DNA from: Xylanibacter oryzae DSM 17970
GTDB taxonomy: Bacteria; Bacteroidota; Bacteroidia; Bacteroidales; Bacteroidaceae
DNA: 64,000 nt
Assembly: GCF_000585355.1 (NCBI RefSeq)
Contig: NZ_KK073873.1
Location: forward strand, 2,399,703-2,463,702
Direction of reading: 5' to 3'
Position 1 is the stretch's first letter. Each line of letters starts with the position of its first letter. Shown piece after piece: positions 34,494 through 43,700 of this stretch. The notes beneath the pieces were generated by a model. That model worked only from the letters and a program-made list of their open reading frames with translations. It was not told the origin of the DNA and did no database searches. A program made the position numbers and the translations under genes.

Positions 34494-35780
34494 TTGAACA
34501 AAGCATTAAATAACATATTCAAGGGTGATAAAGTAATATGGATGGTATTCTTTTTCCTTTGTATGATTAGTATAGTTGAGGTATATAGTGCATCTAGCGA
34601 ACTGACTTACAAAAAAGGTAATTATCTATCACCGATAATTTACCATTGCGCCATACTGGCTGCAGGATTATTTGTAATGGTAATAACCCTTAACATAAAA
34701 TGCAAATACTTCAAGTTATTCACACCGTTTCTTCTATTCTTGGCATTAACTACACTCATTATAGTGTTTCTGACAGGACACTCTACCAATGGTGCACAAA
34801 GATGGATAAGTGTTTTTGGAATGCAATTCCAACCTTCTGAAATTGCGAAAGGTGCGATGATTCTAGCCGAAGCACAAATATTAAGTGCCATGCAAACAGA
34901 TAATGGAGCTGATAAAAGGGCATTCAAATATATACTGATTGTTGCCGGTTTCATGGTATTACCCATAGCTGTAGAAAACTTATCTACAGCTGTGTTACTC
35001 TGCATGGTCATAATAATGATGATGATCATAGGGAGAGTTCCTAAATTGCAGATTGGTAAACTGATGGGTATTATAATGATAATGGTAGCCTTGGCTTTTG
35101 CGATAATTATGATTTTCGGTACCGACAAATCGAAAGAAACTTCAAAGACCAATCTTGAAGAACAAGTAGCGCAAAACAAAAAGTCTTCTACTATTGAGAA
35201 AATATTTCATAGAGCAGACACATGGAAATCACGAATTAATAAATTCATGAGCGACAAAGAAGTAGCTCCAGAAGATTACGATTTGGACAAAGATGCACAA
35301 GTTGCCCACTCAAATATAGCCATCGCATCATCTAATATTGTAGGAAAAGGCCCTGGAAACTCTGTTGAGAGAGACTTTCTGTCGCAGGCATTTTCAGATT
35401 TTATTTACGCAATAATTATTGAAGAGATGGGTATTGAAGGTGCTATAATTGTTGCATTTCTATATGTTGTATTGCTATTTAGAACAGGAAGAATAGCAAA
35501 TAGATGCGAAAACAACTTTCCTGCATTCCTCGCAATGGGACTTGCCCTTATGCTTGTGACACAAGCTATATTTAACATGCTTGTTGCCGTTGGACTAGCA
35601 CCTGTAACAGGTCAGCCATTGCCCTTAGTGAGTAAAGGAGGAACATCGACAATAATCAATTGCGCATACATTGGCGTAATACTAAGTATAAGCCGTTCTT
35701 CTGTAAAAAGAGAGGATGATAAAGAAATTTCTGACGATACCCAAACAGAAGTGAAGCGAAACTCACAAATATGCGAATAA
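34494..35780 (+). CDS. ftsW: lipid II polymerase of the divisome (SEDS family)
   Basis: The 428-residue SEDS glycosyltransferase polymerises septal glycan with FtsI. About ten membrane helices are present, plus NGAQRWISVFGMQFQPSEIA, the signature of the family, and VAVGLAPVTGQPLPLVSKGG at TM8-9. A large hydrophilic insert (~205-255) lies between the halves. The start codon is TTG at 34494: the residues it adds (NKALNNIFKGDKVIWM) match the N terminus of Bacteroidales FtsW as I recall it, and the next ATG (34539) would cut into TM1. Confidence 0.95.
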   Translation: MNKALNNIFKGDKVIWMVFFFLCMISIVEVYSASSELTYKKGNYLSPIIYHCAILAAGLFVMVITLNIKCKYFKLFTPFLLFLALTTLIIVFLTGHSTNGAQRWISVFGMQFQPSEIAKGAMILAEAQILSAMQTDNGADKRAFKYILIVAGFMVLPIAVENLSTAVLLCMVIIMMMIIGRVPKLQIGKLMGIIMIMVALAFAIIMIFGTDKSKETSKTNLEEQVAQNKKSSTIEKIFHRADTWKSRINKFMSDKEVAPEDYDLDKDAQVAHSNIAIASSNIVGKGPGNSVERDFLSQAFSDFIYAIIIEEMGIEGAIIVAFLYVVLLFRTGRIANRCENNFPAFLAMGLALMLVTQAIFNMLVAVGLAPVTGQPLPLVSKGGTSTIINCAYIGVILSISRSSVKREDDKEISDDTQTEVKRNSQICE

Positions 35781-35817
35781 AATCTCACTGAAATTATAAA
35801 AAGAGAAAAAAAATAGT

Positions 35818-35825
35818 TACTTTTG
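35818..35825 (+). promoter_or_regulatory. possible internal promoter before murG
   Basis: TACTTTTG followed by C lies 19 bp before the murG ATG, in the only sizeable gap (64 bp) inside the cluster. No good -33 box is seen. Confidence 0.4.
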
Positions 35826-35844
35826 CGAAATAAAAGAGAAAAAT

Positions 35845-36957
35845 ATGAACGAAGAATTAAGAATCATAATTAGTGGCGGTGGCACAGGCGGACACATTTT
35901 CCCGGCTATATCAATTGCTAATGCAATAAAAGCAAAGCGCCCTAATGCTAAGATTCTATTCGTTGGAGCACTTGGACGTATGGAAATGCAGCGTGTTCCA
36001 GCAGCTGGATATGAAATTAAGGGACTGCCTGTATGCGGATTTGATAGAAAAAATCTGCTAAAAAACATCATAGTAATTTACAAACTATGGAAGAGTCAAC
36101 GCATGGCAAAGAACATTATTAAGGATTTCAAGCCTATGGCTGCTGTCGGAGTTGGTGGATACGCTAGTGGGCCTACTCTAAATCAAGCAGCTAAGATGAA
36201 GATTCCATGTCTTATACAGGAACAGAACTCCTATGCGGGTGTAACTAATAAGATACTCGCAAAAAAAGCTAATAAGATATGTGTAGCTTATGATGGGATG
36301 GATAGATTCTTCCCCGCTGACAAAATAATAAAAACTGGTAATCCAGTTAGACAAGCTATATTAACAACTACTATCAGCAAAGAGGATGCTATAAAAAGTT
36401 TTGGATTAGATCCCGAAAAGAAGACCATATTACTCGTTGGAGGAAGCCTTGGTGCACGTACAATTAACGAGAGCATCTTAAATCACATTGAGATGGTTGA
36501 AAATTCAGGGGTTCAATTTATATGGCAAACTGGTAAATATTACAATGCCAGTATAATGGAAGAATTGAAAAAACATAAAGAATTAGAAATGCTACATGTC
36601 ACTGATTTTATATCAGACATGGGAACAGCATATAAAGCTGCGGATTTAGTTATAAGCAGAGCTGGAGCAAGTAGCATATCTGAGTTCTGCCTGATCGGCA
36701 AACCCGTAATTTTAGTTCCTTCGCCTAATGTTGCAGAAGATCATCAGACTAAGAATGCATTAGCATTAGTCATGAAGGACGCTGCATTATATGTAAAAGA
36801 CTCTGAAGCATCCAAATCACTACTTGGAATAGCAATAGATACGGTGAAAGAAAACGAAAAACTTAATCAACTTAGTAACAATATATTAAAATTAGGATTA
36901 CCTAATTCTGCAGATATCATAGCCAATGAAGTAATAAAAATGGCTTTGCAAAAATAA
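35845..36957 (+). CDS. murG: UDP-GlcNAc:lipid I N-acetylglucosaminyltransferase
   Basis: The 370-residue peripheral membrane GT28 enzyme turns lipid I into lipid II. It shows SGGGTGGHIFPAISIA at the N terminus, GVGGYASGP, IQEQNSYAG, GGSLGARTIN and the acceptor/donor pocket ISRAGASSISE with PSPNVAEDHQTKNA. The 64-bp gap before it holds a possible extra promoter. It lies 4 bp before murC. Confidence 0.97.
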   Translation: MNEELRIIISGGGTGGHIFPAISIANAIKAKRPNAKILFVGALGRMEMQRVPAAGYEIKGLPVCGFDRKNLLKNIIVIYKLWKSQRMAKNIIKDFKPMAAVGVGGYASGPTLNQAAKMKIPCLIQEQNSYAGVTNKILAKKANKICVAYDGMDRFFPADKIIKTGNPVRQAILTTTISKEDAIKSFGLDPEKKTILLVGGSLGARTINESILNHIEMVENSGVQFIWQTGKYYNASIMEELKKHKELEMLHVTDFISDMGTAYKAADLVISRAGASSISEFCLIGKPVILVPSPNVAEDHQTKNALALVMKDAALYVKDSEASKSLLGIAIDTVKENEKLNQLSNNILKLGLPNSADIIANEVIKMALQK

Positions 36958-36961
36958 AATT

Positions 36962-38344
36962 ATGGAAATTAAAGATATTAAATCAGTCTATTTTGTAGGT
37001 GCTGGTGGCATTGGAATGAGTGCTATAGCACGCTATTTCATCAATAGAGGAATGGTTGTTGCCGGATATGACAAGACCGAATCAGAACTAACTAAACAGT
37101 TAGAAAAAGAAGGAATGTTAATTCATTACGAAGAAGATATAAATGCAATTCCTCATGCATGCAAAGATGTAAAATCGACACTAGTAATTTACACGCCGGC
37201 CATCCCTGCAAAACACAAAGAACTAGAATTTTTCAAAAAAGGAAATTTTGAAATTGAGAAAAGAGCACAAGTTTTAGGAACTCTTACACGCACCCATAAA
37301 GGATTGTGTGTTGCTGGAACACATGGAAAGACAACTACATCTACAATGGCTGCACATATATTGCACCAAAGCCATGTAGATTGCAATGCGTTCTTAGGTG
37401 GTATATCTAAAAATTACGGGACAAACTACATTTTAAGTGATACAAGCGATTATGTCGTTATTGAAGCAGACGAATTTGATAGATCTTTCCACTGGCTTCG
37501 CCCTTATATGACCGTAATAACAGCTACAGACCCAGACCATCTGGACATTTACGGAACAAAAGAAGCTTATCTTGAAAGTTTCCGTCATTATACGACACTC
37601 ATACAAGATGGTGGTGTTCTGATTATACACAAAGGACTCGAAATGAAAGATGACATCTCTAAAGGTGTTAAAAAATACGATTATAGCCTAGATGAAGGTG
37701 ATTTTCATGCTGAAAACATTTTAATCGAAAATGGAGAGATCACGTTTGACTTCATTTCTCCTATTGAATCTATCAAAAATATAAGTCTTGGACAACCAGT
37801 ACCTATTAATATTGAAAACGCTATAGCAGCAATGGCATTAGCGCAATTGAACGGATGCACTGCTGAAGAGATAAAATATGGAATGAAGACATACGCAGGT
37901 GTAGATCGCCGCTTTGACTTTAAGATTAAAAACGACAATATAGTATTTTTAAGCGACTATGCACATCATCCAAAAGAGATATACCAAAGTGCGAAAAGCA
38001 TACGCGAACTATATAAAGACAAGAAAATTACTGCTATATTCCAGCCTCATCTATATACACGTACAAGAGACTTCTATAAAGATTTTGCATCAAGTCTAAG
38101 TATCTTAGATGAAGTTATACTTTGCGATATATATCCAGCACGAGAAAAACCTATTGAAGGTGTAACATCAAAGCTTATATATGACAATCTAAAAGAAGGT
38201 GTTAAAAAAGAAATGATACATAAAGAGGATGTTCTGGATTATATAAAAAACCATGACTTCGAAGTCCTTTTAGTACTTGGAGCAGGTGATTTGGATAATT
38301 ACGTTCCACAAATGACGAAAATTTTGAAAGAGAAATATAACTAA
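36962..38344 (+). CDS. murC: UDP-N-acetylmuramate:L-alanine ligase
   Basis: The 460-residue enzyme is the first Mur ligase and loads L-alanine onto UDP-MurNAc. It has VGAGGIGMSAIARYF at the N terminus, the ATP loop AGTHGKTTTSTMAAH, EADEFDRSFHWLRP, TATDPDHLDIYGT, and the C-terminal DYAHHPKEIYQ and FQPHLYTRTRDF. Its stop is directly followed by the ftsQ start without a spacer. Confidence 0.97.
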   Translation: MEIKDIKSVYFVGAGGIGMSAIARYFINRGMVVAGYDKTESELTKQLEKEGMLIHYEEDINAIPHACKDVKSTLVIYTPAIPAKHKELEFFKKGNFEIEKRAQVLGTLTRTHKGLCVAGTHGKTTTSTMAAHILHQSHVDCNAFLGGISKNYGTNYILSDTSDYVVIEADEFDRSFHWLRPYMTVITATDPDHLDIYGTKEAYLESFRHYTTLIQDGGVLIIHKGLEMKDDISKGVKKYDYSLDEGDFHAENILIENGEITFDFISPIESIKNISLGQPVPINIENAIAAMALAQLNGCTAEEIKYGMKTYAGVDRRFDFKIKNDNIVFLSDYAHHPKEIYQSAKSIRELYKDKKITAIFQPHLYTRTRDFYKDFASSLSILDEVILCDIYPAREKPIEGVTSKLIYDNLKEGVKKEMIHKEDVLDYIKNHDFEVLLVLGAGDLDNYVPQMTKILKEKYN

Positions 38345-39097
38345 ATGACTCTAAACTGGAAAAAATCAATTATAATCGTACTTGATATTGTAATTGCAAT
38401 ATACTTAGTATTCGCTATTACGTCGTTTAATAAACCGAGCGATAAAAATAGATTGTGTACCAAGGTTGGTATCAATATCTGCGATGATGTAACTGATGGT
38501 TTCCTAAGTGCAGCGGAAATAAGGAATATACTTATAAAAAAGAATTTATATCCACTAAACCGTCAAATGCAGAATTTAGATATAAGAACTATTGAAGATG
38601 TTTTAAGACACAGTCCTTTCGTCAAATCTGCACAATGCTATAAAACAGAAGATGGACATGTATGTATAAACATCAAACAAAGGACACCTGTAATAAGAAT
38701 TAAAAGTATAAATGGAGACGATTATTATTTGGACGACCAAGGTGGTATAATGCCGAATACTAGATACGTTTCAAACTTAATCATCGCAACAGGATACATA
38801 CCAAGATGGTATGCTTGTAAGATATTAAAGCATGTGGCAAATCATATCAACCACGATAACTTTTGGAAAAACCAGATAATGCAAATTAATATTCTACAGG
38901 ATCTAAGTGTTGAAATTGTACCACGCGTAGGCGATCATATAGTATATCTAGGCAGACCCACATATATACAAGACAAATTATCACGACTGGAAAAGTTTTA
39001 TAAATATGGTTTGAATCAAGTAGGATGGAATAAATATTCTTATATCGACCTTGAGTTTAGCAACCAAATAATATGCAAGAAAAAACAAAATATATAA
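38345..39097 (+). CDS. ftsQ: FtsQ-like cell-division protein
   Basis: The 250-residue product has one membrane helix (~9-27, IIIVLDIVIAIYLVFAI) and a periplasmic part. That part has a POTRA-like region (AAEIRNILIKKNLYPLNRQM, RTIEDVLRHSPFVKSAQCYK) and a beta domain (VCINIKQRTPVIRI). The sequence is weakly conserved; position between murC and ftsA and topology support the call. It links FtsL-type partners to the divisome. Confidence 0.88.
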   Translation: MTLNWKKSIIIVLDIVIAIYLVFAITSFNKPSDKNRLCTKVGINICDDVTDGFLSAAEIRNILIKKNLYPLNRQMQNLDIRTIEDVLRHSPFVKSAQCYKTEDGHVCINIKQRTPVIRIKSINGDDYYLDDQGGIMPNTRYVSNLIIATGYIPRWYACKILKHVANHINHDNFWKNQIMQINILQDLSVEIVPRVGDHIVYLGRPTYIQDKLSRLEKFYKYGLNQVGWNKYSYIDLEFSNQIICKKKQNI

Positions 39098-39103
39098 ACT
39101 AGT

Positions 39104-40558
39104 ATGGCAGCAAAGGAATTTATCGTAGCTATTGAATTAGGTTCATCAAAGATGACAGGAATAGCCGGAAGGAAAAATCTTGACGGCAGCATAACCGTGC
39201 TTGCTGTTGCCACAGAGGAATCTTCCTCTTTTATACGCAAAGGCGTGGTTTACAATATAGATAAGACAGCACAATGTCTTACCAATATAGTTAAAAGACT
39301 GACGAATACTCTTAAGATCAGCATTAGTCAAGTATATGTTGGTGTTGGGGGTCAATCGATACGTAGCATAAAGAATACTATCTCAAAAGAGTTACCTGCT
39401 GAGACAAAAGTCACCAAAGAAATGGTTATCGAGTTGATGGATGCTAACCGAAACATGAAATATCCTGAACAAGAAATTCTGGATGCTGCCGAGCAAGAAT
39501 ATATGGTAGATTCTCAACTACAGTTAGATCCTGTAGGTATTGAATGCAGCCACCTAGAAGGGAACTTCCTCAATATTATGTCGCGCAAGACGTTCTATCG
39601 TAACTTGAATAAATGTTTCGACGCTGCAGGTATAAATGTTGCAGAAATGTTTCTTGCTCCTTATGCGTTAGCAGATAGTGTACTAACAGAAGCTGAAAGA
39701 CGTTCTGGATGTGCGCTTGTTGATATTGGTGCTGACACAACAACAGTTTCAGTTTACTTCAAAAATATATTACGTCATCTGGCAGTTATACCTTTAGGAA
39801 GCAACAATATCACAAAGGATATAGCATCCCTGCAAATGGAAGAGGAGGAAGCTGAAAAGATGAAGCTAAAATATGCATGCGCATTCACAGACAATAGTGA
39901 GATAGACAGCACTCTTATGCTTCCTATTGATCAAGATAGATCTGTCGAAAGCAGAAAATTCATAGAAATAACAGAAGGCAGACTTGAAGAAATAATCGAA
40001 AACGTTTGGTTCCAAATACAATCATCTGAATATGATGATAAACTTTTAGGAGGTATCATATTGACCGGTGGGGGTTCAAACCTAAAGGATATAGATAAAG
40101 CATTCATGAATCACTCACATGTAGACAAAATTCGTATTGCAAAATTCGTATCACAAACAATTGACTCCACTAATCCTATTATAAACGAGCATAATGGCAT
40201 GATGAACACAGTACTAGCCTTACTTTCAAAAGGGGATATTAACTGTGCTGGAGATGAAATAAATGCAAATGGAGACCTTTTTTCTGCTCAACATCCTACT
40301 ACGATACAGACCGATATCCATATAAAGGCACGGCAGGCTACAGAAACAGCTCCTGGAGTAGTACGCACAGAAGCTGAAAAACAAAAGGCGGAAGAAGAAG
40401 CTCTAAAAAAGAAGGAAGCTGAAGATGAAGCTAATAGAATTGCTGCAGAAGAAGAAAGAAGAAAAATTGCAGAAGTCAAAAAGAAAAACAGCATAATAAA
40501 CAAAGCTGGGAAAAAGCTCAAAAACTTCTTCGAAAGTATTATAAAAGAAGACGAGTAA
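39104..40558 (+). CDS. ftsA: actin-like division protein FtsA
   Basis: The 484-residue product tethers FtsZ to the membrane. The actin-fold motifs are VAIELGSSKMTGIAG, VGVGGQSIRS, CALVDIGADTTTVSVY (phosphate 2) and IILTGGGSNLKDI. After residue ~400 a long charged, coiled linker (AEKQKAEEEALKKKEAEDEA) leads to the amphipathic membrane helix KAGKKLKNFFESIIK. The linker makes it ~60 residues longer than E. coli FtsA. It lies 6 bp after ftsQ and 35 bp before ftsZ. Confidence 0.95.
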   Translation: MAAKEFIVAIELGSSKMTGIAGRKNLDGSITVLAVATEESSSFIRKGVVYNIDKTAQCLTNIVKRLTNTLKISISQVYVGVGGQSIRSIKNTISKELPAETKVTKEMVIELMDANRNMKYPEQEILDAAEQEYMVDSQLQLDPVGIECSHLEGNFLNIMSRKTFYRNLNKCFDAAGINVAEMFLAPYALADSVLTEAERRSGCALVDIGADTTTVSVYFKNILRHLAVIPLGSNNITKDIASLQMEEEEAEKMKLKYACAFTDNSEIDSTLMLPIDQDRSVESRKFIEITEGRLEEIIENVWFQIQSSEYDDKLLGGIILTGGGSNLKDIDKAFMNHSHVDKIRIAKFVSQTIDSTNPIINEHNGMMNTVLALLSKGDINCAGDEINANGDLFSAQHPTTIQTDIHIKARQATETAPGVVRTEAEKQKAEEEALKKKEAEDEANRIAAEEERRKIAEVKKKNSIINKAGKKLKNFFESIIKEDE

Positions 40559-40593
40559 ATTTATATATTGTTTAATATTGAAAACTTACTAAA

Positions 40594-41928
40594 ATGGAAG
40601 AAAATAACAAAGCAGATGTATTGGATTTCGGTGAGCCTGAAAAAGAGCATAGCATAATAAAAGTTATCGGTGTAGGTGGTGGAGGCGGTAATGCTGTAAA
40701 CCACATGTACCGCGAAGGGATACATGATGTTTCTTTCGTGTTGTGTAATACAGACAATCAAGCACTCAACGACTCGCCTGTTCCTGTCCATGTTCAACTG
40801 GGAAAGGAAGGACTTGGTGCAGGAAATAAACCAGAAAAAGCCCGTCAGGCAGCTGAAGAAAGCATCGAAGATGTACGCGAAATGCTTGGTGACGGAACAA
40901 AGATGGCATTTATTACAGCAGGAATGGGGGGTGGCACAGGTACTGGCGCAGCTCCTGTAATAGCAAGCGTATCTAAAGAGCTCGGCATACTTACTGTAGG
41001 TATTGTCACAATACCATTTCGCTTTGAAGGAGATAAAAAAATAGATCAAGCATTAGATGGTGTTGAAGAAATGTCTAAGCACGTTGATGCACTACTAGTT
41101 ATAAATAATGAGAGGCTACGAGAGATTTATCCTGATCTTACAGTACTTGATGCATTTGGAAAGGCAGACGACACCCTAAGTGTAGCAGCGAAGAGTATTG
41201 CCGAAATTATAACTGTACACGGTTTAATTAACCTAGACTTCAACGATGTTAAGACTGTATTGAAAGATGGTGGTGTCGCTATAATGAGTACAGGCTACGG
41301 TGAAGGTGAAGGTAGAGTAAAGAGAGCCATTGAAGACGCATTGAATTCTCCTTTGCTAAATGACAATGATATATTCAACTCAAAGAAGATTCTTTTATCT
41401 ATATCATTCTGCAGTGAAAAACAAGGACAAAGCAGTCTGATGATGGAAGAAATGAATGACGTGGATGATTTCATGAAAAAATTCGGAACCGGATTTGAAA
41501 TAAAATGGGGACTTGCAACCGACCCTGACCTAGGAGCTAAAGTAAAAGTAACCATTTTAGCTACCGGATTTGGGATAAAGGACGTTTCAGGAATGGATTC
41601 TCACCTCAAGAAACATTCACAAGAAGAGGCAAACAGGAGAGCAGAAGAAGAAGAAAAAGCTGCAGAACGCCAAGATCGCCGTCACCGCTACTATGGAAAA
41701 GAAGCTGATAACAGGGTATACAAACGTCGTCCACATATATTTATATTCCGTAACGAAGATCTTGACAATGACGATGTTATTTCTGCTGTCGAATCCACAC
41801 CTACTTACAAGCGTACGCGAGATGTTTTAGACAGCATACGGAGTCAGGCAAGCGGTAATGGAGAAGAAGTAAATAGCGATGAAGAGCCTAAAAGGGGTCC
41901 TATACAAGGTACAATAAAATTTGCATAA
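40594..41928 (+). CDS. ftsZ: tubulin-like division GTPase FtsZ
   Basis: The 444-residue protein forms the Z ring. The GTP loop is [13 protein letters not shown] (~110-122), the early glycine loop is [14 protein letters not shown], and the T7 catalytic loop is [12 protein letters not shown] (~210-220). The C-terminal linker is charged and holds [15 protein letters not shown], which resembles the conserved FtsA-binding peptide of Bacteroidetes, though ~35 more residues follow it. It is the last division gene of the cluster; yqeY follows after 12 bp. Confidence 0.97.
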   Translation: MEENNKADVLDFGEPEKEHSIIKVIGVGGGGGNAVNHMYREGIHDVSFVLCNTDNQALNDSPVPVHVQLGKEGLGAGNKPEKARQAAEESIEDVREMLGDGTKMAFITAGMGGGTGTGAAPVIASVSKELGILTVGIVTIPFRFEGDKKIDQALDGVEEMSKHVDALLVINNERLREIYPDLTVLDAFGKADDTLSVAAKSIAEIITVHGLINLDFNDVKTVLKDGGVAIMSTGYGEGEGRVKRAIEDALNSPLLNDNDIFNSKKILLSISFCSEKQGQSSLMMEEMNDVDDFMKKFGTGFEIKWGLATDPDLGAKVKVTILATGFGIKDVSGMDSHLKKHSQEEANRRAEEEEKAAERQDRRHRYYGKEADNRVYKRRPHIFIFRNEDLDNDDVISAVESTPTYKRTRDVLDSIRSQASGNGEEVNSDEEPKRGPIQGTIKFA

Positions 41929-41940
41929 AAATATATAATT

Positions 41941-42390
41941 ATGGCACTTTTTGAAAAAATTAGTAACGACATTAAAGATGCGATGAAAGCCAGAGATAAA
42001 GTTCGCCTGGAAACATTGCGCAACATTAAGAAAGTATTTCTTGAAGCAAAAACAGCTCCAGGAGCAAACGACACTCTAGAAGATAGCGAAGCACTAAAAA
42101 TACTTGCAAAGTTAGCTAAACAGGGTAAAGAATCTGCACATGTATTCACAGAACAGAAAAGACAAGATCTTGCTGACGAAGAAATAGCTCAAGTAAATGT
42201 TATCGAAGAATATCTGCCCAAACAAATGAGCGAATCAGATATTGAAGCTCAAATCAAAGATATTATTGCTCAGACAGGAGCAACAAGCATGAAAGATATG
42301 GGTAAGGTAATGGGCATCGCTAGTAAAAGTATGGCAGGCAAAGCTGATGGCAGAATTATATCAACTATCGTAAAGGATCTACTTTCTTAA
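41941..42390 (+). CDS. GatB/YqeY-domain protein
   Basis: The 149-residue helical protein is of the YqeY family, related to the tail domain of the amidotransferase subunit GatB: MALFEKISNDIKDAMKARDK, RLETLRNIKKVF, EEYLPKQMSESDI, MGKVMGIASKSMAGKADGR. A tRNA-related role is suspected in the family but not established. It is co-oriented with ftsZ (12-bp gap). Its TAA shares bases with the recO stop on the other strand, so no terminator fits between them. Confidence 0.93.
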   Translation: MALFEKISNDIKDAMKARDKVRLETLRNIKKVFLEAKTAPGANDTLEDSEALKILAKLAKQGKESAHVFTEQKRQDLADEEIAQVNVIEEYLPKQMSESDIEAQIKDIIAQTGATSMKDMGKVMGIASKSMAGKADGRIISTIVKDLLS

Positions 42391-43118
42391 GAAAATACTT
42401 CTGTTAGTATATCTAAAGATTTTATATCAGGAAAATCTGGAATATGAATACGATAATAATTTAATATCACCTCTATACAACGATTACGATCTATGCGTGA
42501 CATTGTATAGAGGTGCATTGTTTCATAATCCATTCTAATAATCAGCCGTATCTTTTCAGATTCATCTGGATTAAGAAAATCAGAATGCAATGGGGCAAAT
42601 TCAGAAAAGCAACCATTTCGAAGATCAAAACAACAATTAGCTCTATAATTTTCCAAATTTGGATAGAAACCTAGAAATTTAGATAAACGCATTAAGAATA
42701 CCAAATGAAAATTAGAGTAAGCCTTATCGCACTGGTCAAGCCATTTCATACCATTCATTATATACTCGAAAAGTTTAATGTTAGATTGCTCATTACGCAA
42801 AGCATAATATAAAAATTCGGAAATAAAAAGCGAGATGGATATTTTTTTAGGATCAAAAGACACAGAAGAATATATATATAACCATCTTACATCTTTAATA
42901 TGCTGCAGTCCATGAGCACGCCTAGTATCACACTCAATTTCTAAGATTGACATCGGTTGAAAGAATTGTTTCTTAATTTTCGACACTTTTCTACTGCCTA
43001 CATGTGCAATAAAAGACATACGCCCGTCACTTTCGGTAAACATATCGATAATTAACGAGGATTCTCCAAATTTGAAAGAATGCAGTACTATGGCGCTGGT
43101 TTTGACTAACATGAGCAC
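42387..43118 (-). CDS. recO: DNA repair protein RecO
   Basis: The 243-residue product has an N-terminal OB fold (TSAIVLHSFKFGESSLIIDMFTESDGRMSFIAHVG) typical of RecO, followed by a helical domain with FSEFLYYALRNEQ. RecO loads RecA on SSB-coated DNA with RecR. Two Cys residues are seen near CCFDLRNGCFSEF, the place of the zinc site in some RecO proteins. It converges on yqeY with overlapping stop codons. Confidence 0.92.
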   Translation of the reverse strand: MLMLVKTSAIVLHSFKFGESSLIIDMFTESDGRMSFIAHVGSRKVSKIKKQFFQPMSILEIECDTRRAHGLQHIKDVRWLYIYSSVSFDPKKISISLFISEFLYYALRNEQSNIKLFEYIMNGMKWLDQCDKAYSNFHLVFLMRLSKFLGFYPNLENYRANCCFDLRNGCFSEFAPLHSDFLNPDESEKIRLIIRMDYETMHLYTMSRIDRNRCIEVILNYYRIHIPDFPDIKSLDILTEVFS

Positions 43119-43164
43119 AAAATTACACTTTTTTCGCCAAAAATAGAAAATTTATCCAATAAAA

Positions 43165-43196
43165 TTTGGTTTGTTGAAATAAAACGCATAACTTTG
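43165..43196 (+). promoter_or_regulatory. promoter of tRNA-Glu and probably rpsT
   Basis: TTTG (43165-43168) is followed after 20 bp by TAACTTTG (43189-43196), 18 bp before tRNA-Glu. No other -7 box lies between the tRNA and rpsT. Confidence 0.75.
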
Positions 43197-43214
43197 CACC
43201 CGCAAAAAGCAATC

Positions 43215-43289
43215 GGTCCCTTCGTCTATCGGTTAGGACGAGAGATTTTCATTCTCTAAAGAGCAGTTCGATTCTGCTAGGGACTACCA
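43215..43289 (+). tRNA. tRNA-Glu (TTC)
   Basis: The acceptor is GGTCCCT/AGGGACT. The anticodon stem GAGAT/ATTCTC region has loop TTTTCAT, giving TTC. The T-loop is TTCGATT, and the 3' end reads ACCA, so CCA is encoded, unlike the Phe and Pro genes in this window. rpsT starts 27 bp downstream. Confidence 0.96.
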
Positions 43290-43316
43290 ATAATAAAAAT
43301 ATAAAGAATAAGACAG

Positions 43317-43571
43317 ATGGCAAATCACAAATCATCAGTTAAGAGAATCCGTCAGGACAAGAAAAAGGCTTTGCATAATAAATACTATGCAAAGACTATG
43401 CGTAATGCAGTACGCAAACTTCGTGCTGTAACAGACAAAGAAGAGGCAGTTAAGATGTACCCAAGTATCCAGAAGATATTGGATAAATTGGCAAAGACTA
43501 ATATTATCCATAAGAATAAGGCTGCGAACATTAAATCAAGCCTCGCTCTTCACATAAACAAACTGGGATAA
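43317..43571 (+). CDS. rpsT: 30S ribosomal protein S20
   Basis: The 84-residue basic, helical protein binds the bottom of 16S rRNA. It starts [20 protein letters not shown], with [16 protein letters not shown] in the middle and [20 protein letters not shown] at the end. The length is normal. It is probably transcribed with tRNA-Glu from the promoter at 43165, so processing of the tRNA would leave a short leader. A hairpin terminator follows 27 bp after the stop. Confidence 0.97.
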   Translation: MANHKSSVKRIRQDKKKALHNKYYAKTMRNAVRKLRAVTDKEEAVKMYPSIQKILDKLAKTNIIHKNKAANIKSSLALHINKLG

Positions 43572-43598
43572 ATTCAGATTGTTCAATCATCAAAATAT

Positions 43599-43632
43599 AA
43601 AGGCTGTGATCTCTTTGATCGCAGCCTTTTTT
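43599..43632 (+). terminator. rpsT terminator
   Basis: AAAGGCTGTGATC pairs with GATCGCAGCCTTT (one wobble) around a 5-nt loop and runs into a T-tract. Confidence 0.9.
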
Positions 43633-43667
43633 AGTGCTCAAAATTTTCGTATATAAAAGATTTTTTG

Positions 43668-43675
43668 TATATTTG
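43668..43675 (+). promoter_or_regulatory. -7 box of gyrB
   Basis: TATATTTG followed by C lies 25 bp before the ATG at 43701. It excludes the in-frame upstream ATG at 43665. Confidence 0.55.
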
Positions 43676-43700
43676 CAAATTAAATATATATATCTTAAAT

